Source of the DNA: CAVTUU01 sp045804965
Lineage (GTDB): Bacteria > Chloroflexota > Chloroflexia > Thermomicrobiales > UBA6265
Reading direction: 5' to 3'
DNA: 64,000 nt
Assembly: GCA_045804965.1 (NCBI GenBank)
Contig: JBJMMD010000019.1
Span: 35,636-99,635 of the forward strand
Under the pieces are notes generated by a model that was not told where the DNA came from, did not search any database, and was given only the letters and a program-made list of their open reading frames with translations. Positions 17,552 to 25,832 of this stretch are shown here, in pieces. Each line of letters begins with the position of its first letter. Positions within the stretch are counted from its first letter, which is position 1. Position numbers and translations under genes: made by a program.

Positions 17552-17651
17552 AACCTTATGCGCGGTCACGCGCTTTCGCGAACGTTGCGCCAGATATCAG
17601 CACAGGTAAAGGGTTTCCCGGCAGAATCGGATTGATCCAAGGAGGTGGCAC

Positions 17652-18077
17652 GTGTCCCTAGGACCCATTGAATTCCTCGCACTCAAGTTCCCTGGCAACG
17701 AGTTTCGGGGAGAGATTATCCCTGCACTCGGTGACCTCGTCGGGGCCGACACGATTCGCATCATTGATCTCTTGTTCGTGCAGAGGGCCGCAGACGAGAC
17801 TGTGCGCGTGATTGAGTTGGCCGATCTCGGGGAGGACGACTATCTGGCCTTCGAGGAAGTCGTCTCCGATGTTTCTGGGATGCTGAGCCACGACGACGCG
17901 CGGCAGATTGCGAGCGCACTCGAGCCTAACTCCTCGGCTGCCCTGTTGCTGTTCGAGAACGTCTGGGCTACCCGCTTTGTCGAAGCTGTGGCCGACGCAA
18001 AGGGTGAGGTGATCGTGAGCGAACGGATTCCACGGGCAATGATCGCGGAAATGGTGGCCGAGGCGGCCGCAGCATAG
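17652..18077 (+). CDS. DUF6325 family protein
   Basis: The 141-residue protein starts at GTG 17652 behind the strong site GGAGGTGG. It reads LGPIEFLALKFPGNEFRGEIIPALGDLVGADTIRIIDLLFVQRAADETVRVIELADL. It ends LEPNSSAALLLFENVWATRFVEAVADAKGEVIVSERIPRAMIAEMVAEA. This two-part ferredoxin-like pattern without a membrane hairpin is the DUF6325 form, and the 15196 protein shares its C-terminal half. The SHOCT-domain gene follows after 47 bp, and such pairs (DUF6325 then SHOCT) recur in Actinobacteria and Chloroflexi, which supports co-transcription. Confidence 0.8.
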   Translation: MSLGPIEFLALKFPGNEFRGEIIPALGDLVGADTIRIIDLLFVQRAADETVRVIELADLGEDDYLAFEEVVSDVSGMLSHDDARQIASALEPNSSAALLLFENVWATRFVEAVADAKGEVIVSERIPRAMIAEMVAEAAAA

Positions 18078-18124
18078 GCATAGGTGCGCAACGTCGAAGC
18101 GCTGCGCGACAGGAGGAGACGCAA

Positions 18125-18508
18125 ATGTTCCGAGCGAGACCAATGCGCAGAGGTGGACTGGTAAGGGCGGCAGCCACGACGGCGGTTGTGGCCGGAACGG
18201 CCACCGCGGTTAGCGGTAGGGTGGCTCGGCGGCAGGACAACAAGTATCAGGAACAGGAACAGGAAGCGATGGCGCAAAACGCCGCATACCAATCGGAACA
18301 GGACATCGCGAACCTACAGGCACAGGTTTCAGCCTTGCAATCCCAGCAGGTCCAGGGCGCCGCAATGATGGCGCCGCCCGCGGCCAGTCCGTCCACCGCC
18401 GGCAGTGACGTCATGAGCCAGCTGCAGCAATTGGCTCAGATGAAGCAGGCGGGCGTGCTGTCCGATCAGGAATTCCAAGCCGCGAAGGCGAAGTTGCTGG
18501 CTGGATAG
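18125..18508 (+). CDS. SHOCT domain-containing protein
   Basis: The 127-residue protein has an Arg-rich N-terminus followed by a short Ala/Thr/Val hydrophobic segment (VRAAATTAVVAGTATAVSG). A Gln/Ala-rich, probably coiled-coil middle follows (YQEQEQEAMAQNAAYQSEQDIANLQAQVSALQSQQ), then a C-terminal SHOCT motif (MSQLQQLAQMKQAGVLSDQEFQAAKAKLLAG). SHOCT modules mediate oligomerisation or localisation. AGGAGGAGAC lies before the ATG. It sits 47 bp downstream of the DUF6325 gene. Confidence 0.85.
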   Translation: MFRARPMRRGGLVRAAATTAVVAGTATAVSGRVARRQDNKYQEQEQEAMAQNAAYQSEQDIANLQAQVSALQSQQVQGAAMMAPPAASPSTAGSDVMSQLQQLAQMKQAGVLSDQEFQAAKAKLLAG

Positions 18509-18546
18509 GCTTCGCGCGACACCATCGGCGAAGTTCATCGTGGTGA

Positions 18547-18584
18547 CTTTTCGAATCGACTCCTCCTTCCGGTGGATCGAAAAG
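18547..18584 (+). repeat. Inverted repeat after the SHOCT gene
   Basis: CTTTTCGA at 18547-18554 pairs exactly with TCGAAAAG at 18577-18584 across a 22-nt loop. It could be a weak terminator or a processing hairpin between the SHOCT gene and the next small gene. Confidence 0.3.
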
Positions 18585-18635
18585 CGTCGATCTTCTCAGA
18601 GCAAGCAGGCGTGAACGAGGCGAGCGGAGGCAACC

Positions 18636-18842
18636 ATGGAAACCATGAGCAATTGGAAGCTCATTTGCGTCTGGATCGCCTGCGTCATCCTCGGCGGAAT
18701 TGCCGGTTTTAGCGCCGGATATATCCTCTGGAAGCTCGGCTTCGAGCTAATCGGCAGCGCTGTCGCCCTTGTCGGGGCAGGCGTAGGTGGGATTGTGGCG
18801 TTCTTCTGGTTTCTCCAATGGTCGGAGGATCGCCGAGGCTGA
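18636..18842 (+). CDS. Small two-helix membrane protein
   Basis: The 68-residue protein consists of two Gly/Ala-rich helices, LICVWIACVILGGIAGFSAGYILWKLGF and LIGSAVALVGAGVGGIVAFFWFLQW, with a charged C-terminus (SEDRRG). GGAGGCAACC precedes the ATG at 18636. No family is recognised. Its position between SHOCT and DUF1269 genes suggests another envelope-stress component. Confidence 0.6.
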   Translation: METMSNWKLICVWIACVILGGIAGFSAGYILWKLGFELIGSAVALVGAGVGGIVAFFWFLQWSEDRRG

Positions 18843-18933
18843 CGTGCCACACGAAAACCGGAGTGCCATCTTCCTCTTTGTGACACGAGCACCGACCGCC
18901 TTACCCGGCAGGTGCCAATGAAGGAACAGCGAA

Positions 18934-19452
18934 ATGGCAATTCTCTTCGCGCTCGTTTATCCCGACATCTCAACCGCTGAACAGGCTGCGGTCACGACGC
19001 ATGGAATGGCCGAGGCGCATTACCTTGACATTCTCGATTCCTCGCTCATCACCAAGAATGCTAAGGGGAAGATCGAGCATGTCGGCGAACATCACACGGT
19101 ACGGACTGGGGCCGTGGCTGGTGCCCTCATTGGCGGGTTTACAGGACTTCTTTTCTTCGTACCCGTAGCCGGAATTGCGGCCGGTGCGGCGTTTGGTGGC
19201 TTAATAGGCAGATGGACAAAGAGCGGAGCCAGCGACGACTTCACGAAATTCCGCGAACAGGTGAGCACCGATCTCCAACCTGGCGGAGCGGCACTCCTGT
19301 TGCTTTGCGAAACGGATGCTCGCGATCGCGTGATCCACGATCTGGGCCGGTACGGCGGAATACTCCGCTCGACTGACGTGTCCGAGAAACAGCTCGCCGA
19401 GATCCAGCAAGAAATCAACAAGGTCGCCGCAGTGAGCAACGAGTCTCCGTAA
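18934..19452 (+). CDS. DUF1269 domain-containing protein (island copy 3)
   Basis: The 172-residue protein reads MAILFALVYPDISTAEQAAVTTHGM, then LDILDSSLITKNAKGKIEH. The DUF1269 hairpin follows (GALIGGFTGLLFFVPVAGIAAGAAFGGLIGRW), then the second half (DLQPGGAALLLLCETDARDRVIHDLGRYGG). It is closest in layout to the copy at 13963, including a charged segment after the hairpin (TKSGASDDFTKFREQVS). AAGGAACAGCGAA precedes the ATG. The biochemical function is unknown. Confidence 0.87.
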   Translation: MAILFALVYPDISTAEQAAVTTHGMAEAHYLDILDSSLITKNAKGKIEHVGEHHTVRTGAVAGALIGGFTGLLFFVPVAGIAAGAAFGGLIGRWTKSGASDDFTKFREQVSTDLQPGGAALLLLCETDARDRVIHDLGRYGGILRSTDVSEKQLAEIQQEINKVAAVSNESP

Positions 19453-19554
19453 TACTGAACTCACCGCAAAGCCAGGACCGCGAACGTCGCTTCACGCATT
19501 CGGCCAGCATCGAGGACATCGCGCTCGACATCCGCAGGATACTGGAAGGAGTAC

Positions 19555-19857
19555 GTGCAGATGTGCTGTATCTTCATGGCACTACTGCTTCTCGGACCTC
19601 GGCTGAGCGGCGTGATCTGGTGGCTGGCCGAACCAGGCCGTTGGGATAAGGCATTCAGCTCCTTCGTCTGGCCCTTGCTCGGTCTCGTCATTGTGCCGTG
19701 GACGACGCTGATGTACGTCATCGTTCACCCCCATGGTCTTAGCGGAATCGATTGGTTGTGGTTGGGATTGGCGATGCTGGCGGACATCGCGTCATACGGG
19801 GGTGGCTACCAGAATCGTCAGCAAGCGCCCGGCTATCCATACGTCAACACCGCTTGA
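19555..19857 (+). CDS. Conserved small membrane protein
   Basis: The 100-residue protein has three hydrophobic segments: MCCIFMALLLLGPRLSGVIWWLAEP, FSSFVWPLLGLVIVPWTTLMYVIVHP and WLWLGLAMLADIASYGGG. The pattern LGPR...WWL.P.RW..AF..F.WPLLG..F.PWTTLMY is one I associate with uncharacterised membrane proteins of Chloroflexota and Actinomycetota. GGAAGGA precedes GTG 19555 by 4 nt and ATG 19561 by 10 nt, so either could be the start. It is the last gene of the + strand island. Confidence 0.7.
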   Translation: MQMCCIFMALLLLGPRLSGVIWWLAEPGRWDKAFSSFVWPLLGLVIVPWTTLMYVIVHPHGLSGIDWLWLGLAMLADIASYGGGYQNRQQAPGYPYVNTA

Positions 19858-20665
19858 GTGGCTTCCCAGATTGATGTCGAGAGCGTTCGCGTAGCCCATT
19901 GCCTCGTAGGGTACCTATCGCTTGACCGGGTGCCGCTCGAATTCGACACAATGATGCCCGACGAAGCCGTTGCATCGAGGACGTCAACAGGCTCGATGTA
20001 AAGAGTTGGCCCGCGCACCGCAGCATGATCCGTCGAGAAGGTCGCAATGGAAAACCTGGACGAGTTTCTGGCCAGCCGAGAGATGATCCTCCGATTGATC
20101 GTGACGAGGAAAGTGCTGCTCGCAGCAGCTCACGCGAGTAATGTGCTGGCGCGGCATCGACAAAATCAGATGGTGGCTCCTCATTGGCGTCTCCTGAGAA
20201 GTGCTGAGGGAATATGTCTCGGCTGGATCTCACTGGGATTTCATCGGGGGGCGCGGTGGGGTGGATTACGCCTCGGAATTAGGACCCCCAAAAAGCGCCT
20301 TCGCTCTGCTGCCTTTCGACGCTTGCCAAGGCTTCCCATGTGAGATGTGTCGAATCGTCATGGTCCGACGTCTCAGAGTCATAGCCGCCAAGAGCCAACT
20401 GTTTGTTCTCGTGCAGTCGCATCCTCTTCCCGATTGGATCTAGTCATAAGCGCGGCATCACCGAAACTCTTTCGAAGACAGTCTCGGCGTCCGCGAAGCG
20501 TTAAGTCTCCAAGTCGCGACGATGGTAAAACTCGACCGTCACCTGCTTTCGCAGCGCGAACTCACGGCGATTGTGGAGAAGCAAGGCTAGTGCCGGCAGC
20601 CCCCAGTGGGAGGTTCCTGGCCAGCGCACGTTGCCCCGGGATCGCAGCCAAGCCAGGCAGCCGAC
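19858..20665. other. Gene-poor stretch between the island and the MFS gene
   Basis: About 800 bp without a supported gene. The short frames here have no ribosome-binding site and a biased Arg/Ser/Leu composition, and they overlap on both strands. No repeat, hairpin or known RNA was recognised. It may be decayed sequence at the end of the accessory island. Confidence 0.5.
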
Positions 20666-22009
20666 CTAGTTGTCACCTTGCGAATGAAGCGATGCTCCGA
20701 GGGTACTTTGGCTCGTACTGCGCGCCTGATTGCTCGGTAGGTGGTGCAACGTGCCGGGCAGAGCGTCATGCTCCTCGGGAGGCTTAACACGCCGGAACAT
20801 TGACAGTAGGAGCAGGTCGTAGATGCCTTTGAGTGTTCCGCCAATGACAAGCGGCCAGCCAAACGTTGAAAGGCCCAAGAGGTAGCCGGAGAACATCGGA
20901 CTGGCAGCCGCCGCGAGGCTGCGCGGCACATTGGTCACGCTTGCCGCTGCCGGCCGTTCCTCCGGCGTGACGACTGCCATCACGTACGATGTCCGCGCCG
21001 GCACGTCCATTGAGGACAGCAAGCTCCGGACGAGCAGCAGCGTAACCGCTAGTGGCAGAGAGGGCATAAGAGCGGCGAGGATGAGGAAGCAGTTTGCAGG
21101 CAAATGCGTGTAGACCATCGTTTGAATAAGGCCGATCCGTGCCGCAAGGCGGGGAGCGGCGAGTTGCGAAAACGCGTTACAAATTCCCGTCCAGAAGAAA
21201 ATTGTGCCAGCCGTCGCGACCGAAAGATCGAACCGTTCAAAGAGCCAGAGCGCCAGCAGCGACTGGACGACAAAGCCGCCCCCAAACGAGTCAAGGCTGA
21301 ACAGCGCGGCGAGACGATAGACAATTCCCCTCGATGCCTCAAGCGGTTTGCCGGTTGGCGCTGCGACCGTTTCGATCGAGGGCGACAAGGCTCCATAGTA
21401 ACGCGCGGCAACGAGGCCGAGAAGCGCATAGACGACGAACATGCCGCCGAGGGCGTTTGTCGACGACCAGCTTGTGTGGTTAACCAGAAAATCGGGGAGA
21501 CCAGCAGCGAGTGATCCGACAGCTGCGACCAGAGCGCCGACGAGGCTATAGCGAGCGTAGAGTGCGGTTCGTTGGGAAGCGACCACGGTATGAGCCATGA
21601 GGGCTTGTTCCGTGGGTAGAAAAACGCTTACGTCGCCAGATGAGGGATTCATTGTCCCAATAAACGCGATAACCACCAGGGGCCAAAACTCGTGGACGAA
21701 TGCGAAGGCGAGACCAGTCACGACCATTAGCGCAGACACGCGAAGGAGAAGCTTCCGCCGCGGCAGGCGATACGCCACAAACCCCACAAGAAGCGTAAGC
21801 ACAGCAGAACCCGCAAGAGTCGCGGTTGTGATTGCACCAATCTTGACGGCGCCGAAGCCAAGCGTTGTCAGATAAACCGGGAGTAAAACGCTGACAAAAC
21901 CGTCCCCAAACGCCCGCACCGCGCGAGCACGAAGCAGCAGTGCGGCGTCGTGAGTAGCTCCCTCGGGAAGTACGTGAATGCTGCCTGCCAACCATGTAAG
22001 CCTGGTCAT
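20666..22009 (-). CDS. MFS transporter
   Basis: The 447-residue protein shows twelve membrane segments of the major facilitator type, with an N-terminal half starting LLLRARAVRAFGDGFVSVLLPVYLTTLGFGAVKIG, the loop 2-3 signature VAYRLPRRKLLLRVS, a long central loop (SPSIETVAAPTGKPLEASRG) and a second half containing RSLLSSMDVPARTSYVMAVVTPEERPAAASVTN. The substrate is unknown; the conserved LPARTSY-like motif is typical of an uncharacterised exporter group. The last 50 residues are polar and may be partly read-through of non-coding DNA. A C-terminal fragment of a second copy is found at 23209-23424 in the same orientation. Confidence 0.85.
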   Translation of the reverse strand: MTRLTWLAGSIHVLPEGATHDAALLLRARAVRAFGDGFVSVLLPVYLTTLGFGAVKIGAITTATLAGSAVLTLLVGFVAYRLPRRKLLLRVSALMVVTGLAFAFVHEFWPLVVIAFIGTMNPSSGDVSVFLPTEQALMAHTVVASQRTALYARYSLVGALVAAVGSLAAGLPDFLVNHTSWSSTNALGGMFVVYALLGLVAARYYGALSPSIETVAAPTGKPLEASRGIVYRLAALFSLDSFGGGFVVQSLLALWLFERFDLSVATAGTIFFWTGICNAFSQLAAPRLAARIGLIQTMVYTHLPANCFLILAALMPSLPLAVTLLLVRSLLSSMDVPARTSYVMAVVTPEERPAAASVTNVPRSLAAAASPMFSGYLLGLSTFGWPLVIGGTLKGIYDLLLLSMFRRVKPPEEHDALPGTLHHLPSNQARSTSQSTLGASLHSQGDN

Positions 22010-22338
22010 GACTGCCGCGCTCGTGAGGTCGTTGATCCATCTGCTTCAATCATAGGTTTCCTGTCGCGTTCCCAGTTGCATCCAGGGTGACAGTAGCAGA
22101 AAAAGACGTCCCCTCCTGTACCGCCTCTGCAATTTACGCCAAGCGCCAGGGGATCATCCAATCCCAGGTCGGCTCAACGTACGAAATCCTCGTTCTTCAT
22201 CGGTTGGTTCCAACCTAGGGGCCATGTGCAATCCCTAGCGCAGGCCTACACTGGACCCGGGTTGGCGCATAGAGCTGTCCGCGATCATCACTTTGCGTGC
22301 TATCTCACTGAGCTGATCAGGCACTTGGGAAGGGAAAG
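22010..22338. other. Divergent intergenic region before the MmeI-like gene
   Basis: No ORF is supported. The inverted repeat GGTTGG/CCAACC (22202-22215) is followed by CCTAGG, and GGGAAGGGAAAG at 22327-22338 is the ribosome-binding region of the next gene. Confidence 0.4.
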
Positions 22339-23094
22339 ATGACGATAACTGACATCGCCGCGTTCTTCGCCAAGTGGCGCGGCATCCAAGTCTCCGAGCG
22401 CCGGGTCGCCCGAGCACACTTCATCGACCTCTGTGATGCGCTCCGTGTCCCACGACCTAGTGACCTCGCGGGCGACGCGTATTGCTTCGACCCAGGTGGC
22501 GGTGGCTGGGCGGACGTCTGGTATCGCGATCATTTCGCCTGGCAGTACCGCGACCAATTCGTGTGGAAGTTCCGGGCCAAGCCCGCCGACATGGAGGCCG
22601 CCTGCCAGCACCTGCTTCAGCACATTGACGCCCTTGAGCAGCCGCCGTTCCTGGTCATCTGTGATGGCGCGCGCTTCGCGATCCGCACAAACATCCCGAA
22701 CACCGAACCCGAGCACCGCCAAATTGACTGGGACGACCTGATGGCCCCCTTGGACTCCGACATGAATGACTACCTACGCAACCTCTGGCTGAACCCGGAG
22801 GCGATAGTAGAAAGGCACCTGGGGTTGCGGTTTATCGCCGTGGGCTGGGTAGGTCGGCACTGTGTTGCCACGCTCAACGACTACGACACCTTCCTCTGCG
22901 GGCCGGCCATCGACATCCGCATCGATCCGCACGATCCCGCCACCTCGATCTTCATTGAAAGGTCGTACCGCGGACGTATGCGCTCGCTCTGGGTGAGGGA
23001 TACGGTTCCCCTCGGCACAGCCGCGACGATCGTCGAGTTTTGCGAATCAAGCGGGGTCATCTTGTGCCAACAGGCGACGGTCGTGGGCGGCTAG
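22339..23094 (+). CDS. Stand-alone MmeI-like N-terminal domain protein, nuclease motif degenerate
   Basis: Residues 8-130 match the N-terminal domain of MmeI/type IIG restriction-modification enzymes: IAAFFAKWRG, SERRVARAHFIDLCDALRVPRPSD, GGWADVWYRDHFAWQYRD, then AACQHLLQHIDALEQPPFLVICD and FAIRTNI. In active enzymes this domain holds a D-ExK nuclease (Asp of ADVW, then ExK in WEYKGK). Here Asp59 remains but ExK reads Gln69-Tyr-Arg71, and a near-tandem second copy (FVWKFRAK) follows, so cleavage is unlikely. Residues 150-251 are not the usual helical spacer, methyltransferase or target-recognition domains, and I do not recognise them. GGGAAGGGAAAG precedes the ATG. It lies between a whole and a fragmentary MFS gene. 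Confidence 0.7.
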   Translation: MTITDIAAFFAKWRGIQVSERRVARAHFIDLCDALRVPRPSDLAGDAYCFDPGGGGWADVWYRDHFAWQYRDQFVWKFRAKPADMEAACQHLLQHIDALEQPPFLVICDGARFAIRTNIPNTEPEHRQIDWDDLMAPLDSDMNDYLRNLWLNPEAIVERHLGLRFIAVGWVGRHCVATLNDYDTFLCGPAIDIRIDPHDPATSIFIERSYRGRMRSLWVRDTVPLGTAATIVEFCESSGVILCQQATVVGG

Positions 23095-23208
23095 CGGTTG
23101 GGGTTCAGTCCAAATATGGCAAGCCTGGTTTCGCCTATGCCGCCCGATTACCTCGAGTTTGCCATTGATCGGCACTCCTTCGCACAGCCGGTCTAAGTAC
23201 AAGGTCCG

Positions 23209-23424
23209 CTACCGAAGCGAATTTCGAGGGCCAGGCGATTGAAGGTCTTCCTCCGGCGGCGTCTCTTTCTGGAAGAAATGGAGCGGCAGCAAGTCAAAAA
23301 TCGCCTTCAGGGATCCACCAATGATGAGCGGCCAACCGCAGGTGGTGACATTGAGAAGCGCTCCGGAAATAAACGAACCGATCGCCGACGAGAGACTGCG
23401 CGGGAGAAGGGGGACTCTCGGCAT
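23209..23424 (-). pseudogene. C-terminal fragment of an MFS transporter
   Basis: The 71-codon frame reads VPLLPRSLSSAIGSFISGALLNVTTCGWPLIIGGSLKAIFDLLPLHFFQKETPPEED. It is collinear with the C-terminus of the intact MFS gene at 20666-22009 (NVPRSLAAAASPMFSGYLLG..GWPLVIGGTLKGIYDLLLLSMFRRVKPPEE). The first ten or more helices are absent upstream. It is a remnant of a duplicated paralogue on the same strand. Confidence 0.8.
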
Positions 23425-23526
23425 GGTTTTGCAGGTCTTCGAAGATCGCTATTGAGCGCAATCCCAGCCCTACGTCCCTCGCCCTACGCATCAGGGAGAG
23501 GGTCGATCGCCGGACGAGAACTCCCC

Positions 23527-24360
23527 TCACTCCCCCAGGTATTCCGCTCCATGCTTTTCGAGGTAACGATCGATCAGGCGGCGAGCGATGCTGATTTTGC
23601 CAGGAAGTTTCGGCAGGGTCGTGGGAGTGAACCAGGCGGCGTCGATGATCTCGCGCTCGTCAAGCTTGATCTCGCCACTGTCGTACTCGGCGAGGAAACC
23701 AATCATCAGCGAATGGGGAAATGGCCAGGGCTGGCTACCGAAGTAGGTCACGTTCTTCACGCGCACGCTGACCTCTTCAAAGATTTCTCGCTCGACAGCC
23801 TCTTCCAACGATTCGCCGGGCTCCACGAATCCGGCGAGCGTACTGTAGACACCGGCGGCAAAATTCACGCCACGCGCGAGCAGCACCTCATCACCGCGCT
23901 CGACCAGCGTGATCACCGCGGGCGACAGGCGCGGGAAGCTGAGCAAGCCGCAAGCGGGACAACGCATCGCCCGCTCTCCGGTTGCGCGCTCCGTCGGCGT
24001 CCCGCACCGGCCGCAGAAGCGATGCGTCCGTTCCCATTCGAGCATTTGGCTCGCCCGGCCGGCGACGGCGAAGACCGGCTCGCTCACCAACCCATAGAGC
24101 GCGCGCAGCCCCTCGAATCGGAGACCGGGCGGCGGTTCGATCTCGGCCGGCACTTCCACCGCGTACGCGGTCTGTCCGGTCAGCAGGCCGAGGAATTGCT
24201 GCGTCAAAATCTGATCGGTCAAGGCAGTGAGCCGGGAGGCACGCGGGATCGGAGAAGAGTCGTTTTCGACGATCAGCACCTCGCCGACACGGAATACGAA
24301 CCACCACGCGTCGTCTTCGGGCTCCTCTGGTTCTAATCCCGAAATGAACATGCGGTCCAT
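23527..24360 (-). CDS. nudC: NAD(H) pyrophosphatase NudC (Nudix hydrolase)
   Basis: The 277-residue protein has the full NudC layout: an N-terminal domain, a four-Cys zinc ribbon (Cys116, Cys119, Cys134, Cys137), the Nudix box at 177-199 (GFVEPGESLEEAVEREIFEE) and the NudC-specific SQPWPFPHS motif at 209-217. It hydrolyses NADH to NMNH and AMP, and NudC enzymes also remove NAD caps from RNA. The enzyme is cytosolic. Its length is normal for the family. It lies downstream of the copper-associated genes on the same strand, separated by 100 bp. An NAD salvage/biosynthesis operon is 4 kb away. Confidence 0.93.
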   Translation of the reverse strand: MDRMFISGLEPEEPEDDAWWFVFRVGEVLIVENDSSPIPRASRLTALTDQILTQQFLGLLTGQTAYAVEVPAEIEPPPGLRFEGLRALYGLVSEPVFAVAGRASQMLEWERTHRFCGRCGTPTERATGERAMRCPACGLLSFPRLSPAVITLVERGDEVLLARGVNFAAGVYSTLAGFVEPGESLEEAVEREIFEEVSVRVKNVTYFGSQPWPFPHSLMIGFLAEYDSGEIKLDEREIIDAAWFTPTTLPKLPGKISIARRLIDRYLEKHGAEYLGE

Positions 24361-24460
24361 GCCTGCCCTTCATCACCGGCTTTCTGCCGATTCAGAATTG
24401 TGCGGTGGAGCGGGCATGAAGAGGCGCGCGGGAGCTCGTCTCCCGCGCGCCTCAGGCACA

Positions 24461-25075
24461 TCACGTTAGTCTAGGCGATTTTTTTGGCCGGACCAGCACC
24501 CAGAAGGCATAGATGAACAGCGCGGCGAGAATGCCGACACCGACGCTGATCGCGAGCGCCCTCGAGTCAAATTTCGAGGGCTGGGTAACTTGACCGACGA
24601 CAGCCGCCGGGGTCGCTGATGGACACGGGGTCGGACTGGCGGCCGGGCTGGCAGAAGGGCTCGCCATGGCGGTTGCTTCCGGCGTCGCCGCTCCAACGGA
24701 GAACATGTAACTGCCGGAGGCTTCGTCGCCGTCTTCGGCTGAAGTAGTAGTCCACTGGACGGTGTAGACGCCGTCCGGCAGATTCGGTCTCAACGTGACA
24801 GTGACATGCTTATGCTCCGGGTCGTTGAGGTCGATGGCGGTGTCGCGAAGGTCGACCCTCGCGCAATCGGTGCCGAACACCGCCATCGATAACCCCTGGC
24901 TTTCGACCTCTTCGGCGAACCAGATCTCGAGAATTTGGGGCGCGGCGGCGACGGTACCATTGATCGGTGGATCTGCCCGAGCCGGTTCCGCATGGGCGGA
25001 CACCAAATGGGCCGGCGGCGCCACAAAGAATAGCGCCACGAGCGCGAATACCAGCCGAATCGATGGACGCTTCAC
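24461..25075 (-). CDS. CopC-domain copper resistance protein with C-terminal membrane anchor
   Basis: The 204-residue protein has a signal peptide (1-27) whose cleavage after Ala27 would expose His28 (HAEPARADPPINGTV), the usual N-terminal copper ligand of CopC. The CopC beta-sandwich follows, with LEIWFAEEVESQGLSMAVFG and LPDGVYTVQWTTTSAEDGDEASGSYMFSV. A Pro/Ser/Thr linker (SPSASPAASPTPCPS) leads to one membrane helix (ALAISVGVGILAALFIYAFWVLV). It would bind copper on the outer face of the membrane. GTG at 25075 follows AGGGGA. It is third in an operon with the 25098 and 25833 genes. Confidence 0.88.
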   Translation of the reverse strand: MKRPSIRLVFALVALFFVAPPAHLVSAHAEPARADPPINGTVAAAPQILEIWFAEEVESQGLSMAVFGTDCARVDLRDTAIDLNDPEHKHVTVTLRPNLPDGVYTVQWTTTSAEDGDEASGSYMFSVGAATPEATAMASPSASPAASPTPCPSATPAAVVGQVTQPSKFDSRALAISVGVGILAALFIYAFWVLVRPKKSPRLT

Positions 25076-25097
25076 ATTGGTTCCCCTATCTTGGCTT

Positions 25098-25790
25098 CTA
25101 CAGCTTTGCGTCAGCTCGGGCGACGGCAGGCCGTCGCGACGTTTGACGACGAGCGGATAGTGCGCGCTGGACCACCAGCAGACCGCTTGCTCCAGCGATT
25201 ACCGCGAGCAGCATACCGCCGATCAGCATGCCGGCGCCGTCAGCACCGCCACCTGTGGTCACGCTACCAATCGCGTTGCCGGTCGAAGTCGAGCCGGACG
25301 CTTTCGGGAATTCATATTGAGCGCGGTCGATCACAGAGGAGAATCCTTCCGGCGACGACGTGAACGTCTCGTCGATGGCCGTACCCTCGATATCGCCGTA
25401 GATGTGGAACGAGTAGTCGCCGGCAGCCATCGGGAAGAACCACGCCTCGTACGCCCCCGGCGCGCCAAAGGCGGGCTCCAGTGTCAGATCCATCTTCTGA
25501 TCGCCGTAGATGACCTCGGCCTTCAGCGTCTTTTCCAGACCTTCGACCGGCGTCCCTTCCACTTCCTCATCCGAAGTCGGAGTCGGCGTCCCTCCCGTTG
25601 TTGCACTCACCCGTAGATCGAGACCGTTTTTCACGGTTGTGAATGCGGGCTCGTCGAGAAACCCGACAACCATCGAGTACTTGCCACCGGCGACGTCCCG
25701 ATGCTCGTGCGCGGAGGCCATCGCCGGGACAAGCGCGAAGACTGCCGCGACCATCAATCCGGCTACCCAGAGCCTGTTCAACCGCTGCAT
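25098..25790 (-). CDS. Secreted/membrane-anchored protein of the copper-associated operon
   Basis: The 230-residue protein has a signal peptide (WVAGLMVAAVFALVPAMASA), and its mature N-terminus starts HEHRDVAGGKYSMVVGFLDEPAF. An Ig-like domain follows (LKAEVIYGDQKMDLTLEPAFGAPGAYEAWFFPMAAGDYSFHIYG), then a Gly-rich linker and a C-terminal helix (GMLIGGMLLAVIAGASGLLVVQ). The N-terminal HEH could bind metal, and the Ig-like part resembles FixH/YtkA-type copper-associated proteins, but I cannot name the family with certainty. GAAAGGA precedes the ATG. It ends 22 bp before the CopC gene. Confidence 0.7.
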   Translation of the reverse strand: MQRLNRLWVAGLMVAAVFALVPAMASAHEHRDVAGGKYSMVVGFLDEPAFTTVKNGLDLRVSATTGGTPTPTSDEEVEGTPVEGLEKTLKAEVIYGDQKMDLTLEPAFGAPGAYEAWFFPMAAGDYSFHIYGDIEGTAIDETFTSSPEGFSSVIDRAQYEFPKASGSTSTGNAIGSVTTGGGADGAGMLIGGMLLAVIAGASGLLVVQRALSARRQTSRRPAVARADAKL

Positions 25791-25832
25791 ATGCTGGTCC
25801 TTTCTGTCGATCGGGCGTTCCTGGGATGAAGG

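Noticed and set aside
19858..20665. Open frames at about 20047-20343 and 20347-20787 (+) and 19844-20233 (-)
   Set aside because: They have no ribosome-binding site and low-complexity Arg/Ser/Leu composition, overlap on both strands and resemble no family.
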